NCBI RefSeq assembly: GCF_002506585.1 | Contig: NZ_DAXW01000003.1 | Location: 179,338 to 243,337 of the forward strand | From: Methanoculleus sp. UBA430 | Lineage (GTDB): Archaea > Halobacteriota > Methanomicrobia > Methanomicrobiales > Methanoculleaceae | Reading direction: 5' to 3' | Length of the DNA stretch: 64,000 bases | Shown: positions 1-8,547 of the stretch, piece by piece | Position numbering within the stretch: the first letter of the stretch is position 1 | How the letters are laid out: each line of letters opens with the position of its first letter | Translations under genes and position numbers: made by a program | The notes under the pieces: model-generated | Seen by the model: only the letters and a program-made list of their open reading frames with translations | Told to the model about the DNA's origin: nothing | Databases searched by the model: none

Positions 1-351
1 GGGAGGGGTGGGGGAAACACTCTCGCATTATTGTGGAAACAGGGGAGGGGGGCAAGCCCCCTCGCACCTAACGGTGCTCAAGCTCGCTTCGCTCGCACTC
101 CGCACCCTCCGGGTGCTCGAGCTCCGGGCGTTCCACCCATCGCACTCCCCGTCAGCCCCACCCCCTGGCGCGATATCCGGTGGGAATCCGTGTATGGGCC
201 GCGATACTTCAAAGAAAGAGGGAAGAGATCCTGGGAATAGAGCATCCAGGGTGTGCAATCCTCTCGAAATCCACGTCCGGGTGTGCCTTCAGGAACGTCA
301 ACCCGGCCTGTCGCAAGCCACGCGAGTTTACAGGTGCAGAAGCGATATAGC

Positions 352-476
352 CTCACGCGAAGCCGCGAAGTGCGACGTTCCGCAGGGACGGAGCATGAGC
401 ACCGTCAGGTGCGAAGAACGCGAAGTTGAGGGGACGGGTGGTACTCCCTTTCGCGGCTTCGCGTCTTTCGCGTGAG
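352..476. repeat. Imperfect inverted repeat in the gene-free window start
   Basis: Bases 1-505 hold no gene I can support; they are GC-rich with many short complementary runs. The clearest structure is an inverted repeat: the left arm 352-370 reads CTCACGCGAAGCCGCGAAG, and the complement of 450-476 begins CTCACGCGAA and continues to GCGAAGCCGCGAA after a short insertion. The segment lies beyond the 3' end of the minus-strand protease operon, so it could fold in its transcript. Function unknown. Confidence 0.5.
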
Positions 477-505
477 CCCATTGTATCGGCCCCGGAACCA
501 CCCTT

Positions 506-772
506 TCAGATCGCGATCCCGACGAGGTGCAGCAGGACCAGGACCAGGGCGCCGGGGAGCCCGCCGAGGGCGCAGATGATGAGCGTCACCAGATTGATCT
601 GGATATCGGGTGCGCCGAACCAGCTGAGGACGTCGAAATAGTTCAGGAGCCAGAGCGTGATGAGCCCGGCGACGGCGTTGATGACGAGCGTCATCGCCTT
701 CTTCATGAGGTAATAGAGCGCCGCGGCTATCGCTACGGCAAGAAGGATGGCAAGGATCTCTTCCATCATCAT
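506..772 (-). CDS. BofA-family (pro-sigma-K processing inhibitor-like) membrane protein
   Basis: An 88-residue, very hydrophobic protein with two or three membrane segments (about residues 4-20, 28-45 and 58-86). Size and composition fit the archaeal proteins grouped with Bacillus BofA, which holds a membrane protease inactive; archaea lack sigma-K, so the role here is unknown. The start ATG overlaps the pmbA stop as ATGA, and two further ATG codons follow directly. It is the last gene of a four-gene run with a membrane Lon and two TldD/PmbA proteins, so a part in membrane proteolysis is a reasonable inference. Family fairly sure, function not. Confidence 0.7.
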   Translation of the reverse strand: MMMEEILAILLAVAIAAALYYLMKKAMTLVINAVAGLITLWLLNYFDVLSWFGAPDIQINLVTLIICALGGLPGALVLVLLHLVGIAI

Positions 773-2061
773 TTACCAATGATCTGCTGGTTATTTAACC
801 GTATTGATGGAATCGTCAGCCGTCCGACGCGTCTTGCATCTTTTCCGAGTCCCCCGATCTCCGCGAGCATCTCAAAGACGTTCCCCGCGAACATTGCCGT
901 ACGGATGGGTTCGGTGAGGTCCCCTCCCTCGATCCAGAAGGGGTTCGAGATCTCGACCGAGAAATCGCCGGAGAACGGGTTTGCGGTATGGGCGCCGACG
1001 ACGTCGTGGATCCAGACCGCCCGCTCATCGCCGGGCTCGTTCGTCCGCGGGCCGTCGAGGAAGAGGTTGTGGAACCCGATGCCGGGCGGCTCGCCCCCGG
1101 AACGGACGGCGCTCCCCGTGCTCGCCTCGCCGTAGCGGTAGCCGGTCTTGAGGTCGTAGGCGAACTCCCTGAGCACCCCCTGCTCGATGAAGACCAGGCG
1201 GCGGGTGGGGACGCCCTCCGCGTCGAAGGCCGTGCTCCCAAGGCCGGGGGCGAACGGGTCGTCGTAGACCGAGAGGGACTCGTCGAGGACCTGCTCCCCG
1301 ACCTTATCGGCGAGGGACGAGCGGCCGGCCTTCACGTTCCGGCCGGAGAGGGCCGGGAGGAGGACCTGGCCGATGATGCTTGCGGCCGCAATCGGGGAGA
1401 GGACGATATCGTAGCGCCCGGTCTCGATGTCCCGGCCGCCGAGGGAACGGGCGGCAAGGAACGCGGCCTGCTCCCCGACCGACCGGGGGTCCAGCTCGGC
1501 ACGGAACGGGGAGGCGTCGAACTCGTAGCCTGTCGACTGCTCGCGGATCGTTTCGAGCGAGACCGACGCCGCCGTCCGGTCCATCCCGTAGAGGGTGCCG
1601 GTCGAGTTCGCGACCATCATGTAGGCCCTGGCAAGGCTCGCGCCCCCGCCGACGACCTCCACCGGGTGCTCCGCGGCACCGGCAAGGAGGTCCTCGACCA
1701 TCCCCGCCGCGTCCTCGACCGCGACGACGAGGTCCCGGTCCGCCGAGGAGGCGGTGCCCGCGAGCTCGGCGGGTTTCGGGAACCCGCCCCACTGCTGCGG
1801 GGTGGCAAGGCGGCCGCTCGCGAGCGCGGCGTCCAGGCACTCCTTCCACCGGTCGGGATCGCCCGTGGACGAAAAGCCGATCCGCCCGTCATTGACGGTC
1901 CGGATGGCCATGCTCCAGGCCTCGGACTCCTCGGCGGTGCCGAGGATCCCCTTCTTGATCTCGGTAGCGATGCTCTCCCCCCGGTAGTAAAAGACCTCGA
2001 CCTCGTCGGCCTGGCGTTCACCCTCCCGGAGGACCTGCTCGATCAGGTCTTCGCCGTTCAT
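769..2061 (-). CDS. pmbA: TldD/PmbA family protein (TldE/PmbA subunit)
   Basis: A 430-residue member of the TldD/PmbA (U62) family. In bacteria TldD and TldE form a cytoplasmic heterodimer that cleaves unfolded or modified peptides; TldD carries the metal site and TldE is the partner without it. No HExxxH is visible here, as expected for TldE. The N-terminus around VFYYRGESIATEIKKG is typical. The frame stays open far upstream, but the ATG at 2061 overlaps the tldD stop as ATGA and gives normal family length, so that start is chosen. Translational coupling with tldD fits obligate partners. Confidence 0.9.
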   Translation of the reverse strand: MNGEDLIEQVLREGERQADEVEVFYYRGESIATEIKKGILGTAEESEAWSMAIRTVNDGRIGFSSTGDPDRWKECLDAALASGRLATPQQWGGFPKPAELAGTASSADRDLVVAVEDAAGMVEDLLAGAAEHPVEVVGGGASLARAYMMVANSTGTLYGMDRTAASVSLETIREQSTGYEFDASPFRAELDPRSVGEQAAFLAARSLGGRDIETGRYDIVLSPIAAASIIGQVLLPALSGRNVKAGRSSLADKVGEQVLDESLSVYDDPFAPGLGSTAFDAEGVPTRRLVFIEQGVLREFAYDLKTGYRYGEASTGSAVRSGGEPPGIGFHNLFLDGPRTNEPGDERAVWIHDVVGAHTANPFSGDFSVEISNPFWIEGGDLTEPIRTAMFAGNVFEMLAEIGGLGKDARRVGRLTIPSIRLNNQQIIGK

Positions 2062-3386
2062 TCGCCCCGCCCCCCGATGGTTGCGTTCTCGAGCAGGAGG
2101 TGCGGCGCGCCGTCGCTCACCGGCACGCTCTGCCCGCCCTTCCCGCAGTAGCCCGGGCTCATCTTCCGGTCGTTCCCGATGAGCGCGATGTTGTGGAGTG
2201 TCGAGAGAATCTCGCCCGAGAGCGAGACGTCCCGGACCATATCGGTCGTCTCGCCGCCCTCGATCAGGTAGCCGTACTCCGCGTTGAACTGGAAGACGCC
2301 TCTCCCCGGGTCGACCTGGCCGCCCCGCGAGCCGATCAGGAGGATGCCGTCCCGGCACTCAGCAAGGATCTCGTCGTAGCCCGCGTCGCCGTTCTCGATG
2401 AAGGTGTTGCTCATCCGGACGATCGGCGGCGCCCCGTGCTCGGCGCGGGCGTGGCCGGCAATCCCGTTGCCCACCGCCGCAAGGGTCTCGCGGTTGTGGA
2501 TGTACGATCTGAGGATCCCGTCGCGGATGATCTCCGTGCGCTCGACCGCGACGCCCTCGGCATCGACGGGCATGAACCCGAACTCGTGGAGCGTGGGGTC
2601 GTCGACGATGGCGAGCCCAGGACAGCCGATCGCTTCACCGATCTTCCCGCCAAGGACCGATGCGCCCTCGCGGACGAGGTCGCCCTCGCTCGCGTGGCCG
2701 ACCGCCTCGTGGGTGAAGACGCCGGCGAGCTCCGGGTCGAGGATGGCCCGCCGCGCTCCGCCCTTCGGAATCTTCGCGTCGAGGAGCGAGACCGCGACCT
2801 CGCCCGCCTTCCTGCCGAGGTCCTGCTTGCCGCGGAGGTTAAAGCCGGTGGTGATATGGTCGCGCTCGCTTCCCATCTGCATCACGCCGTTTCGGGACGC
2901 GATAGCAAGGACCGAGAACCCCGACCGGACCGCCTCGTAGGAGTACTCGTTCCCGTTCGAGTCGAGATACCTGACCGCGTCGATCCCTTCGGTGTAGCGG
3001 GCCCGGGTGTTTGCGACCCCCTCGATGCGTGCCGCGGCCTCGATCCCGGCGAGCAGCCGGGTCTTCTCCTCGAGATCGATATCCCGCGGGTCCTCCCTGA
3101 GGGGCGGGACGGGAAGCACACCCCGCGGGGCGTCGGCAAGATCGATCTCGTCCGCGGTCACGGCCGCGAGGCGTGCCGCCGCCGCCACCAGGGCGTCGAC
3201 CTCCCGCTTTGAGTCGATATCGACGTGGTCGCGGGTGAGGAAGCCCCAGCCTTTCGGCCCGAGCACCCGTATCACAGCTTTATCAAAAAATGAGGTGCCT
3301 GCGGACTCGATCACGCCGTTGTCGATATCGACATGGGTAATCTCGCCCCGTACGCACCTGACGTCGTAGTATCGTACATCAGCCAT
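2058..3386 (-). CDS. tldD: TldD family metallopeptidase
   Basis: About 442 residues. The metal-binding motif HEAVGH is present within THEAVGHASEGD, the TldD hallmark; it cuts peptides together with TldE/PmbA. The C-terminal half has the usual GxGY/SRGG-type loops (SRGGQVDPGRGVFQF, SPGYCGKGGQSVPVSDG). Two starts compete: TTG at 3395, which overlaps the lonB stop in a TTGA, and ATG at 3386 giving MADVRYYD. I prefer the ATG on codon grounds; neither has a clear ribosome site. It lies between lonB and pmbA on one apparent transcript. Confidence 0.92.
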   Translation of the reverse strand: MADVRYYDVRCVRGEITHVDIDNGVIESAGTSFFDKAVIRVLGPKGWGFLTRDHVDIDSKREVDALVAAAARLAAVTADEIDLADAPRGVLPVPPLREDPRDIDLEEKTRLLAGIEAAARIEGVANTRARYTEGIDAVRYLDSNGNEYSYEAVRSGFSVLAIASRNGVMQMGSERDHITTGFNLRGKQDLGRKAGEVAVSLLDAKIPKGGARRAILDPELAGVFTHEAVGHASEGDLVREGASVLGGKIGEAIGCPGLAIVDDPTLHEFGFMPVDAEGVAVERTEIIRDGILRSYIHNRETLAAVGNGIAGHARAEHGAPPIVRMSNTFIENGDAGYDEILAECRDGILLIGSRGGQVDPGRGVFQFNAEYGYLIEGGETTDMVRDVSLSGEILSTLHNIALIGNDRKMSPGYCGKGGQSVPVSDGAPHLLLENATIGGRGE

Positions 3387-3391
3387 AGGTA

Positions 3392-5329
3392 TCAAACCGG
3401 AGAGCGCCCAACGTTCGGGTCGAAGATCGCGGTCGGGTTGACCGCCAACTTCCGGAGCTTCGAGAGGAATCCTTCGCGGTTCTCGGGCACGAGCGCGTTC
3501 TGGAGGACCTCCTCAATGTGGTCGACCGGCACCACCTCGATCATCTCGCGGTAGCGCTCCTCGATCAGGACGTCGTCTAAATTCGACCGCGGGATGATCA
3601 CCGTCTTGATCCCGGCTTTTGCCGCCGCCTCGATCTTGTAGGTGACCCCGCCGATGGGGAGGACGTCGCCCCGGACCGAGAGGGAACCGGTCATCGCAAC
3701 GTCCTGACGCACCGGGATGTTCTCGATGGCGCTGATCACCGCTGTTGCCACGGTCACGGAGGCCGAATCGCCCTCAACGCCGCCGTAGGTGCCGATAAAC
3801 TGGACATGGATGTCCATGTTCCTGATATCCTTGCCGGTGAACTTCTTGATCAGGGCGCTGACGTTCGTAATCGATTCTTTAGCGATATCCTTCAACATAC
3901 CGGTCGCGATGACCGAGCCGGTCGCTCCCTGGCTCGGGGTCACCTCGGCCATCACCGGGAGGACCGAGCCCGAGTCGCTGCCCATCACCGCAAGCCCGTT
4001 CACCCGTCCGACCTGGGCGCCCTCTACGACGGTTATGTCGTAGTCGCGGCTCCGCCGGATGTACTCGTCGGAGATCTGGTCCTCGATCGAGCGGGAGGCC
4101 GACTTCGCGGCGAGGACGTGCTTTGTGGTGGTAAACTCCGCACCTTCCTGCCGGGCGAGGTCACCCGCCACCCGGATGAGCCCTCCCATGTCACGGAGTT
4201 TTAAAGTCAGGTGACCCTTCCGGTTCGAGCGGCGCCGGGCCTCGCGGAGCACCTCGAGCATGGCGCTGCGGTCGAAGTGGGGAATCTTCCCGTCGTTCTT
4301 GACTTCCTGGGCGATGAACCGGAGGAACTTCTTCCGGTTCTCCGGGGTGTCCTCCATCGTCTCCCTCATGTAGACCTCGTAGCCGTAGCCCCGGATACGC
4401 GACCGGAGCGCCGGGTGCATCCCCTGGATGGCGTCGATGTTGCCTGCCGCGATCATGACGAAGCGGCAGGGGACCGGCTCCGTCCGGACCATTGCGCCGC
4501 TCGAGCGCTCGCTCTGGCCCGTGATCGGGAAGGTACCCTCCTGGAGCGCGGTCAGCAGGTTCTGCTGGGAGTGGGGGGTGAGGGTGTTGATCTCATCGAT
4601 GAAGAGCACGCCCCCGTGCGCCCGGTGGATCGCCCCGCCCTCGACGCGGTCGTGGGACGGGGTCTCAAGGCCGCCGCTCTGGAAGGGGTCGTGCCGAACG
4701 TCGCCGAGCAGGGCGCCCGCGTGCGAGCCGGTAGCGTCGACGAAGGGCGCGGGGGTGTTCGGATCGTGGGAGATCAGGAGCTTCGGGACCATCGTCTCTT
4801 CGCGGGGCGTCGAGTACTTCAGCGCCATGAAGATGAACGCGGCGGCGATGATGCCCATGAGCCACTGGTAGGTGATGATCGCGTAGCCGATGATACCGAA
4901 GATGAGGAGCATGATGAGGGTGCTCCGCATCTGGATCTTCTTTCTCGCCTCCACCTTGTGGGCGGCGACGATCTGCTTGCCGCGGCTCGCCGGCACGGTT
5001 CTAATGATGGGGTTATTGTTATCCTCGGCGTTCGGGTAGACCAGAATGTCCTGCAGTTCCTCTTTGGGGAGGAGCTCGGCCATCGCCTTCGCCAGCATCG
5101 ATTTGCCGGTTCCGGGGGTGCCGATCATCATCACATGCCTGCGCTGGACCGCCGCCTTCCGAATCACCTCGACGGCATGCTCCTGACCGATGACCTGATC
5201 GATGAGACTCGGAGGTACGTCGATATCTGACGATGCGCTCAGATCGAGACCCGAGAAGACGTCCGTCTCCACCAGTTCATCGTTCGTGAGCTCAATCTTA
5301 GGAATTTCTTCTGGAGTCGTTGAATCCAT
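3392..5329 (-). CDS. lonB: Archaeal LonB, membrane-anchored ATP-dependent protease
   Basis: About 645 residues. It has an AAA+ module with Walker A GTPGTGKS, two membrane helices inserted in the ATPase part (LIMLLIFGIIGYAIITYQ and WLMGIIAAAFIFMALKY), Walker B VLFIDEINTL, and a C-terminal Ser-Lys protease domain (serine in GVEGDSASVT, lysine in IEAAAKAGIK). These mark the archaeal type that degrades proteins at the inner membrane face. The frame extends upstream to 5377, but the TATA box at 5361-5372 lies inside that extension, and AGAGGT sits just before the ATG at 5329, so 5329 is the start. First gene of the lonB-tldD-pmbA-bofA run. Confidence 0.95.
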   Translation of the reverse strand: MDSTTPEEIPKIELTNDELVETDVFSGLDLSASSDIDVPPSLIDQVIGQEHAVEVIRKAAVQRRHVMMIGTPGTGKSMLAKAMAELLPKEELQDILVYPNAEDNNNPIIRTVPASRGKQIVAAHKVEARKKIQMRSTLIMLLIFGIIGYAIITYQWLMGIIAAAFIFMALKYSTPREETMVPKLLISHDPNTPAPFVDATGSHAGALLGDVRHDPFQSGGLETPSHDRVEGGAIHRAHGGVLFIDEINTLTPHSQQNLLTALQEGTFPITGQSERSSGAMVRTEPVPCRFVMIAAGNIDAIQGMHPALRSRIRGYGYEVYMRETMEDTPENRKKFLRFIAQEVKNDGKIPHFDRSAMLEVLREARRRSNRKGHLTLKLRDMGGLIRVAGDLARQEGAEFTTTKHVLAAKSASRSIEDQISDEYIRRSRDYDITVVEGAQVGRVNGLAVMGSDSGSVLPVMAEVTPSQGATGSVIATGMLKDIAKESITNVSALIKKFTGKDIRNMDIHVQFIGTYGGVEGDSASVTVATAVISAIENIPVRQDVAMTGSLSVRGDVLPIGGVTYKIEAAAKAGIKTVIIPRSNLDDVLIEERYREMIEVVPVDHIEEVLQNALVPENREGFLSKLRKLAVNPTAIFDPNVGRSPV

Positions 5330-5360
5330 CGTCGGGTTTACCTCTTTGCTGCACTGATAC

Positions 5361-5372
5361 TTATATAATTTA
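5361..5372. promoter_or_regulatory. Palindromic TATA box between lonB and prs
   Basis: TTATATAA at 5361-5368 is its own reverse complement. Read leftward it is preceded by purine-rich GAATAAA (BRE-like) and would start transcription near 5340, just before the lonB ATG at 5329. Read rightward it would start near 5390, before the prs ATG at 5411. Both genes have a ribosome site at the right distance, so one element may serve both directions. No other good TATA is visible in the gap. Confidence 0.6.
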
Positions 5373-5410
5373 TTCATCCTCGTTCAAATACTTTCTAGCA
5401 AAGGTGTCCT

Positions 5411-6268
5411 ATGAGAATAATCAGCACGGAACGGTCCCAGGTCCTCGCAGCCCGCGTTGCCGAAAAGTTGGGAGTCTCACTGGTCGAGACGAAATTCACC
5501 CGGTTTCCCGACGGAGAGATGTACCTCCGGTGCGGAGAACTGGACGATGAGACCCTGATCGTCAGCAGCGTCGTAGATAATGATATGTTTGTGCAGACCC
5601 TTCTCGCAATCGATGCCGCTGATCGGTCAAGAAACACGCTGGTGGTCCCGTACCTCGGCTACTCAAGGCAGGACAGGCGTTTTTTTTCTGGAGAGCCGAT
5701 CAGCGCCCGGGCGATCGCACAAGCCCTCTCGACCGGCATCGAACGTGCATTCGTGGTCGATGTCCATGACCCGGCTGTGCTGGACTTTTTCAGCGTTCCG
5801 GCGACGGATATTACCATCGCTCCGGCCATCGGCGGGTACGTCGGCGACCTGCACCTGAGGAAACCCCTGGTCCTCGCGCCGGACGAAGGGGCGATCGCGT
5901 TTGCGACCGACGTTGCCGCGATCGGGGGGTGGGACTGCGATCACCTCGAAAAGACCCGGCTCTCGGGTGAGGAGGTCCGGATCGCCCCGAAGACCATCGA
6001 CGCCGCCGGCCGGGACGCCGTGATCGTGGACGATATCATATCCACCGGCGGGACCCTCGCGACCGCCGCCTGTATGCTCCGGGAGCAGGGGGCAGCGTCC
6101 ATCCATGCGGCCTGCGTCCATGGAGTGCTCACGAGCGGTGCTTACACCCGCCTGCGGGCGGCCGGGGTCTCCTCGGTCGTCTCCAGCGACACCTACGAGA
6201 ACGCCTCAAGTTTCATATCTGCCGCGAGCGCAATCGCGACAGCGATCAGGGAAGATGCTCACTGTTGA
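5411..6268 (+). CDS. prs: Ribose-phosphate pyrophosphokinase (PRPP synthase)
   Basis: A 285-residue enzyme that makes PRPP from ribose 5-phosphate and ATP for nucleotide, histidine and tryptophan synthesis. The family signatures are clear: RQDRRF near residue 90, the DVHDP loop near 118, and the PRPP-binding VIVDDIISTGGT near 205. The length is that of short archaeal Prs. AAAGGTG precedes the ATG. The last codons overlap the rtcA start by 14 bases. Confidence 0.96.
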   Translation: MRIISTERSQVLAARVAEKLGVSLVETKFTRFPDGEMYLRCGELDDETLIVSSVVDNDMFVQTLLAIDAADRSRNTLVVPYLGYSRQDRRFFSGEPISARAIAQALSTGIERAFVVDVHDPAVLDFFSVPATDITIAPAIGGYVGDLHLRKPLVLAPDEGAIAFATDVAAIGGWDCDHLEKTRLSGEEVRIAPKTIDAAGRDAVIVDDIISTGGTLATAACMLREQGAASIHAACVHGVLTSGAYTRLRAAGVSSVVSSDTYENASSFISAASAIATAIREDAHC

Positions 6269-7241
6269 CGGATCCTATCTCGAAGGGGGTGGACAGGTCC
6301 TCCGTCTGGCTGTCGCCCTCTCGGCGATTGGCAGCGTACCGGTCACCGTCACCCGGATACGGCAGAACAGGCAGAAGCCCGGGCTCGCGCCCCAGCACAT
6401 CGCCGCGGTCCGGGCAGTCGCCGGGACCTGCGGTGCCGAATGTACGGGGCTTACCTCCGGGAGTACCGAGATCACCTTCACCCCGGGCCGGACCCGGCGG
6501 GCCGACCTCGATATCGATACCGGGACCGCAGGGAGCATCCCCCTAGTTCTCCAGGCATGGCTCCCGGTCGCCCTCCATGCCGGCGGGAGCATCACCGTTA
6601 CAGGCGGGACCGAGGTGGTGTGGAGCCCGACCATCGACTACCTCAACCACGTCCTCGTGCCGGTGCTCCGCCGTGCCAGGGCCTCGATCGAGATCGAGGT
6701 TCTCGAACGGGGCTACTACCCACAAGGAGGCGGGCGGGTGCAGGTTCGGGCCGAACCGTCCCGCCCGGGACCGATCACGATCCCGGATGGGGAGGAGCAT
6801 CGGTGCGGGCTCCTCTCCTGCTCGGCAGGCCTCCCGGCGCACGTCGTGGAGCGCCAGGCGGCAGCCGCCCGGAGCCTCCTCGAGAGCGACCTCGATTGCT
6901 CCTGCACGGCGACCCTCGACCCCCGGGAGGGTGGGGCGAGCACGGGGAGTTCCATCACGGTATGGAGCGGGGCAAAGGGCGCCGTCGCTCTCGGACGGAG
7001 GGGGTTTCCCGCCGAGGAGGTGGGCCGGGCGGCCGCCCGGGCACTGATCGAAGAGTGCCGCAGCCCCGGCACGGTCGACGTTCATCTCGCCGACCAGCTC
7101 CTCATCTACCTCGCCTGCTACGGCGGGGAGTACACCACCCACACCCTCTCGATGCACGCGAAGACCGCCTGCTGGCTGCTCCAGATGTTCGGGTACGAGA
7201 TCCGGTGCCAGGAGAACGGTATTGTGGGGTTCTCCGCATGA
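6255..7241 (+). CDS. rtcA: RNA 3'-terminal phosphate cyclase
   Basis: A 328-residue cyclase that turns RNA 3'-phosphates into 2',3'-cyclic phosphates with ATP. Seen: N-terminal DGSYLEGGGQVLR, then RIRQNRQKPGLAPQH, and the C-terminal HLADQLLIYLA block holding the histidine that becomes adenylylated. The frame is open upstream, but the ATG at 6255 gives the standard N-terminus MLTVDGSYLEGG and overlaps the end of prs. Its stop overlaps the next start (ATGA), tying it to the Nob1-like gene. Confidence 0.95.
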   Translation: MLTVDGSYLEGGGQVLRLAVALSAIGSVPVTVTRIRQNRQKPGLAPQHIAAVRAVAGTCGAECTGLTSGSTEITFTPGRTRRADLDIDTGTAGSIPLVLQAWLPVALHAGGSITVTGGTEVVWSPTIDYLNHVLVPVLRRARASIEIEVLERGYYPQGGGRVQVRAEPSRPGPITIPDGEEHRCGLLSCSAGLPAHVVERQAAAARSLLESDLDCSCTATLDPREGGASTGSSITVWSGAKGAVALGRRGFPAEEVGRAAARALIEECRSPGTVDVHLADQLLIYLACYGGEYTTHTLSMHAKTACWLLQMFGYEIRCQENGIVGFSA

Positions 7242-7693
7242 CACTCGTCCTCGACGCCTCGGTCTTCTTCGCGGAGGTGCCGGTCGTTGGCCCCGCATGG
7301 ACCACTCCATCGGTGGTCGGGGAACTTGCCGACCTCCACGCGAAGTGCCGGTTTGAGGCGCTTGCCGCCACGATGCTTACGGTCAGGGAGCCGCGTGAGG
7401 AGGACCTCACCCGGGTTGAAGCGGCCGCCCTCGCGACCGGGGATGCCGGGGTGCTCTCCGCGACCGACCGGGACATCCTCGCGCTCGCCCTGGAACTCGC
7501 GGCCGTCCTCGTTACCGATGACTTCGCGATCCAGAACGTCGCGCACCGCCTCGGCATCGAGATCCGGAGCATCCGGCAACGGCCTGCCCGGGCGATCCGG
7601 TGGCGTTACCGGTGCAGCGGGTGCGGCCGGTACTGGCGGGAGCCGGGGGATTGTCAGGTCTGCGGTGCACCGATCAAAAGAAAACTTAAATAG
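7238..7693 (+). CDS. nob1: Nob1-like rRNA endonuclease (PIN domain plus zinc ribbon)
   Basis: 151 residues. The N-terminal PIN domain shows the acidic residues expected for a metal nuclease (LVLDASVFF, ATDRDILALA, LVTDDFAIQNVA). The C-terminal zinc ribbon has four cysteines (YRCSGCGRYW and DCQVCGAP). Nob1 trims the 3' end of 16S rRNA in archaea. The start overlaps the rtcA stop as ATGA. The next gene begins only 22 bases later but has its own TATA-like sequence. Confidence 0.88.
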   Translation: MTLVLDASVFFAEVPVVGPAWTTPSVVGELADLHAKCRFEALAATMLTVREPREEDLTRVEAAALATGDAGVLSATDRDILALALELAAVLVTDDFAIQNVAHRLGIEIRSIRQRPARAIRWRYRCSGCGRYWREPGDCQVCGAPIKRKLK

Positions 7694-7715
7694 ATTACTT
7701 GGCGATCTCTTCTCC

Positions 7716-8327
7716 ATGTCCGCCCTTGAAGAGTTGATCACGAAGGCAAAGGGGCTCCAGGCAGAAGGGCACACCCCCGGGCAGATTTCCGACGAACTCG
7801 GTCTCTCGATGGAGACGGTCACCTGGCTGCTCACCCAGCAGAAGGGTATGGAGGCCCCAAAAGACGTTCATATCGACTGGACTGAGGTTGGAAGTCAGGG
7901 GATGCTCCTCTCCGACATGGCAATCATGATGCTCAAGCGCTTCCTCTACCTGGCGGAGGGGGGAATTGCACCTGCTGGAGAAGCCCCCGATACGGTCGTC
8001 GGGATCGCGCTCTCGGGTGTCCCGCTCGCCACCCTCATCGCTGCAGAGGAGGGGCTGAGGCTCGCAGTCTATCTCCCCGCAAAGCACAGCCGGAGCGAGA
8101 ATCCGACCGGATCCCTCTCGGGCACGTTCTCCTCGATCACCGCTCAGCGATGCATCATCGTCGACGATGTGGTCACGACCGGGACGACGCTTGCAGAGAC
8201 GATAGCGTTCCTCCGGCGGCACGGAGCGATACCGATGGCAGTCTGGTCGCTCTTCGACAAGCAGGGTGTCCGGGAGGTCGACGGCGTCCCGGTCCACTCG
8301 CTCTTCAGGATATCGAGGCTCGGGTGA
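7716..8327 (+). CDS. GfcR-like regulator: HTH plus orotate phosphoribosyltransferase-like domain
   Basis: 203 residues. An N-terminal helix-turn-helix (about residues 1-45; GHTPGQISDELGLSMETVTWLL) is joined to a PRTase fold with the PRPP loop CIIVDDVVTTGTT. This architecture matches archaeal proteins annotated as PyrE-like; the haloarchaeal member GfcR regulates sugar catabolism. Here it probably senses PRPP or a nucleotide and binds DNA. GAAAACTTAAATAG at 7680-7693 would place the transcript start at about the ATG, so the mRNA may be leaderless. It follows prs-rtcA-nob1 on the same strand. Confidence 0.82.
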   Translation: MSALEELITKAKGLQAEGHTPGQISDELGLSMETVTWLLTQQKGMEAPKDVHIDWTEVGSQGMLLSDMAIMMLKRFLYLAEGGIAPAGEAPDTVVGIALSGVPLATLIAAEEGLRLAVYLPAKHSRSENPTGSLSGTFSSITAQRCIIVDDVVTTGTTLAETIAFLRRHGAIPMAVWSLFDKQGVREVDGVPVHSLFRISRLG

Positions 8328-8479
8328 GAGGCCCGGTCTCACTGTTTTCCCCGGGCACATGGCTAATTGCAAGGGGGAGCAGATCATCGGCGGGCTCATG
8401 CCCCGCCCGGGGTATCGGGCGCGTAGCGGCGACTGATAGGTGATCCCGACCCGCCGATCGGCCCGGGTGTCCGGAAACA

Positions 8480-8507
8480 ATCGACCCCTATCGACCATTA
8501 TATATAG
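8480..8507 (+). promoter_or_regulatory. Thermosome promoter with tandem ATCGACC repeats
   Basis: The TATA box ATTATATATA lies at 8497-8506. Just upstream are two direct copies of ATCGACC, at 8480-8486 and 8490-8496, one helical turn apart. A transcript would start near 8527, and AAAGGAGGA at 8533-8541 is a strong ribosome site for the ATG at 8548. The repeats are a candidate site for a heat-responsive regulator, by inference only. The rest of 8328-8547 shows no gene. Confidence 0.6.
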
Positions 8508-8547
8508 AACTTCTGAACAAACCTAACGAACAAAGGAGGATTATACA

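Noticed and set aside
8..475. Open frame of 155 codons at the window start
   Set aside because: Composition is unlike the genes here, no ribosome site, and the DNA is dominated by short inverted and repeated GC-rich runs.
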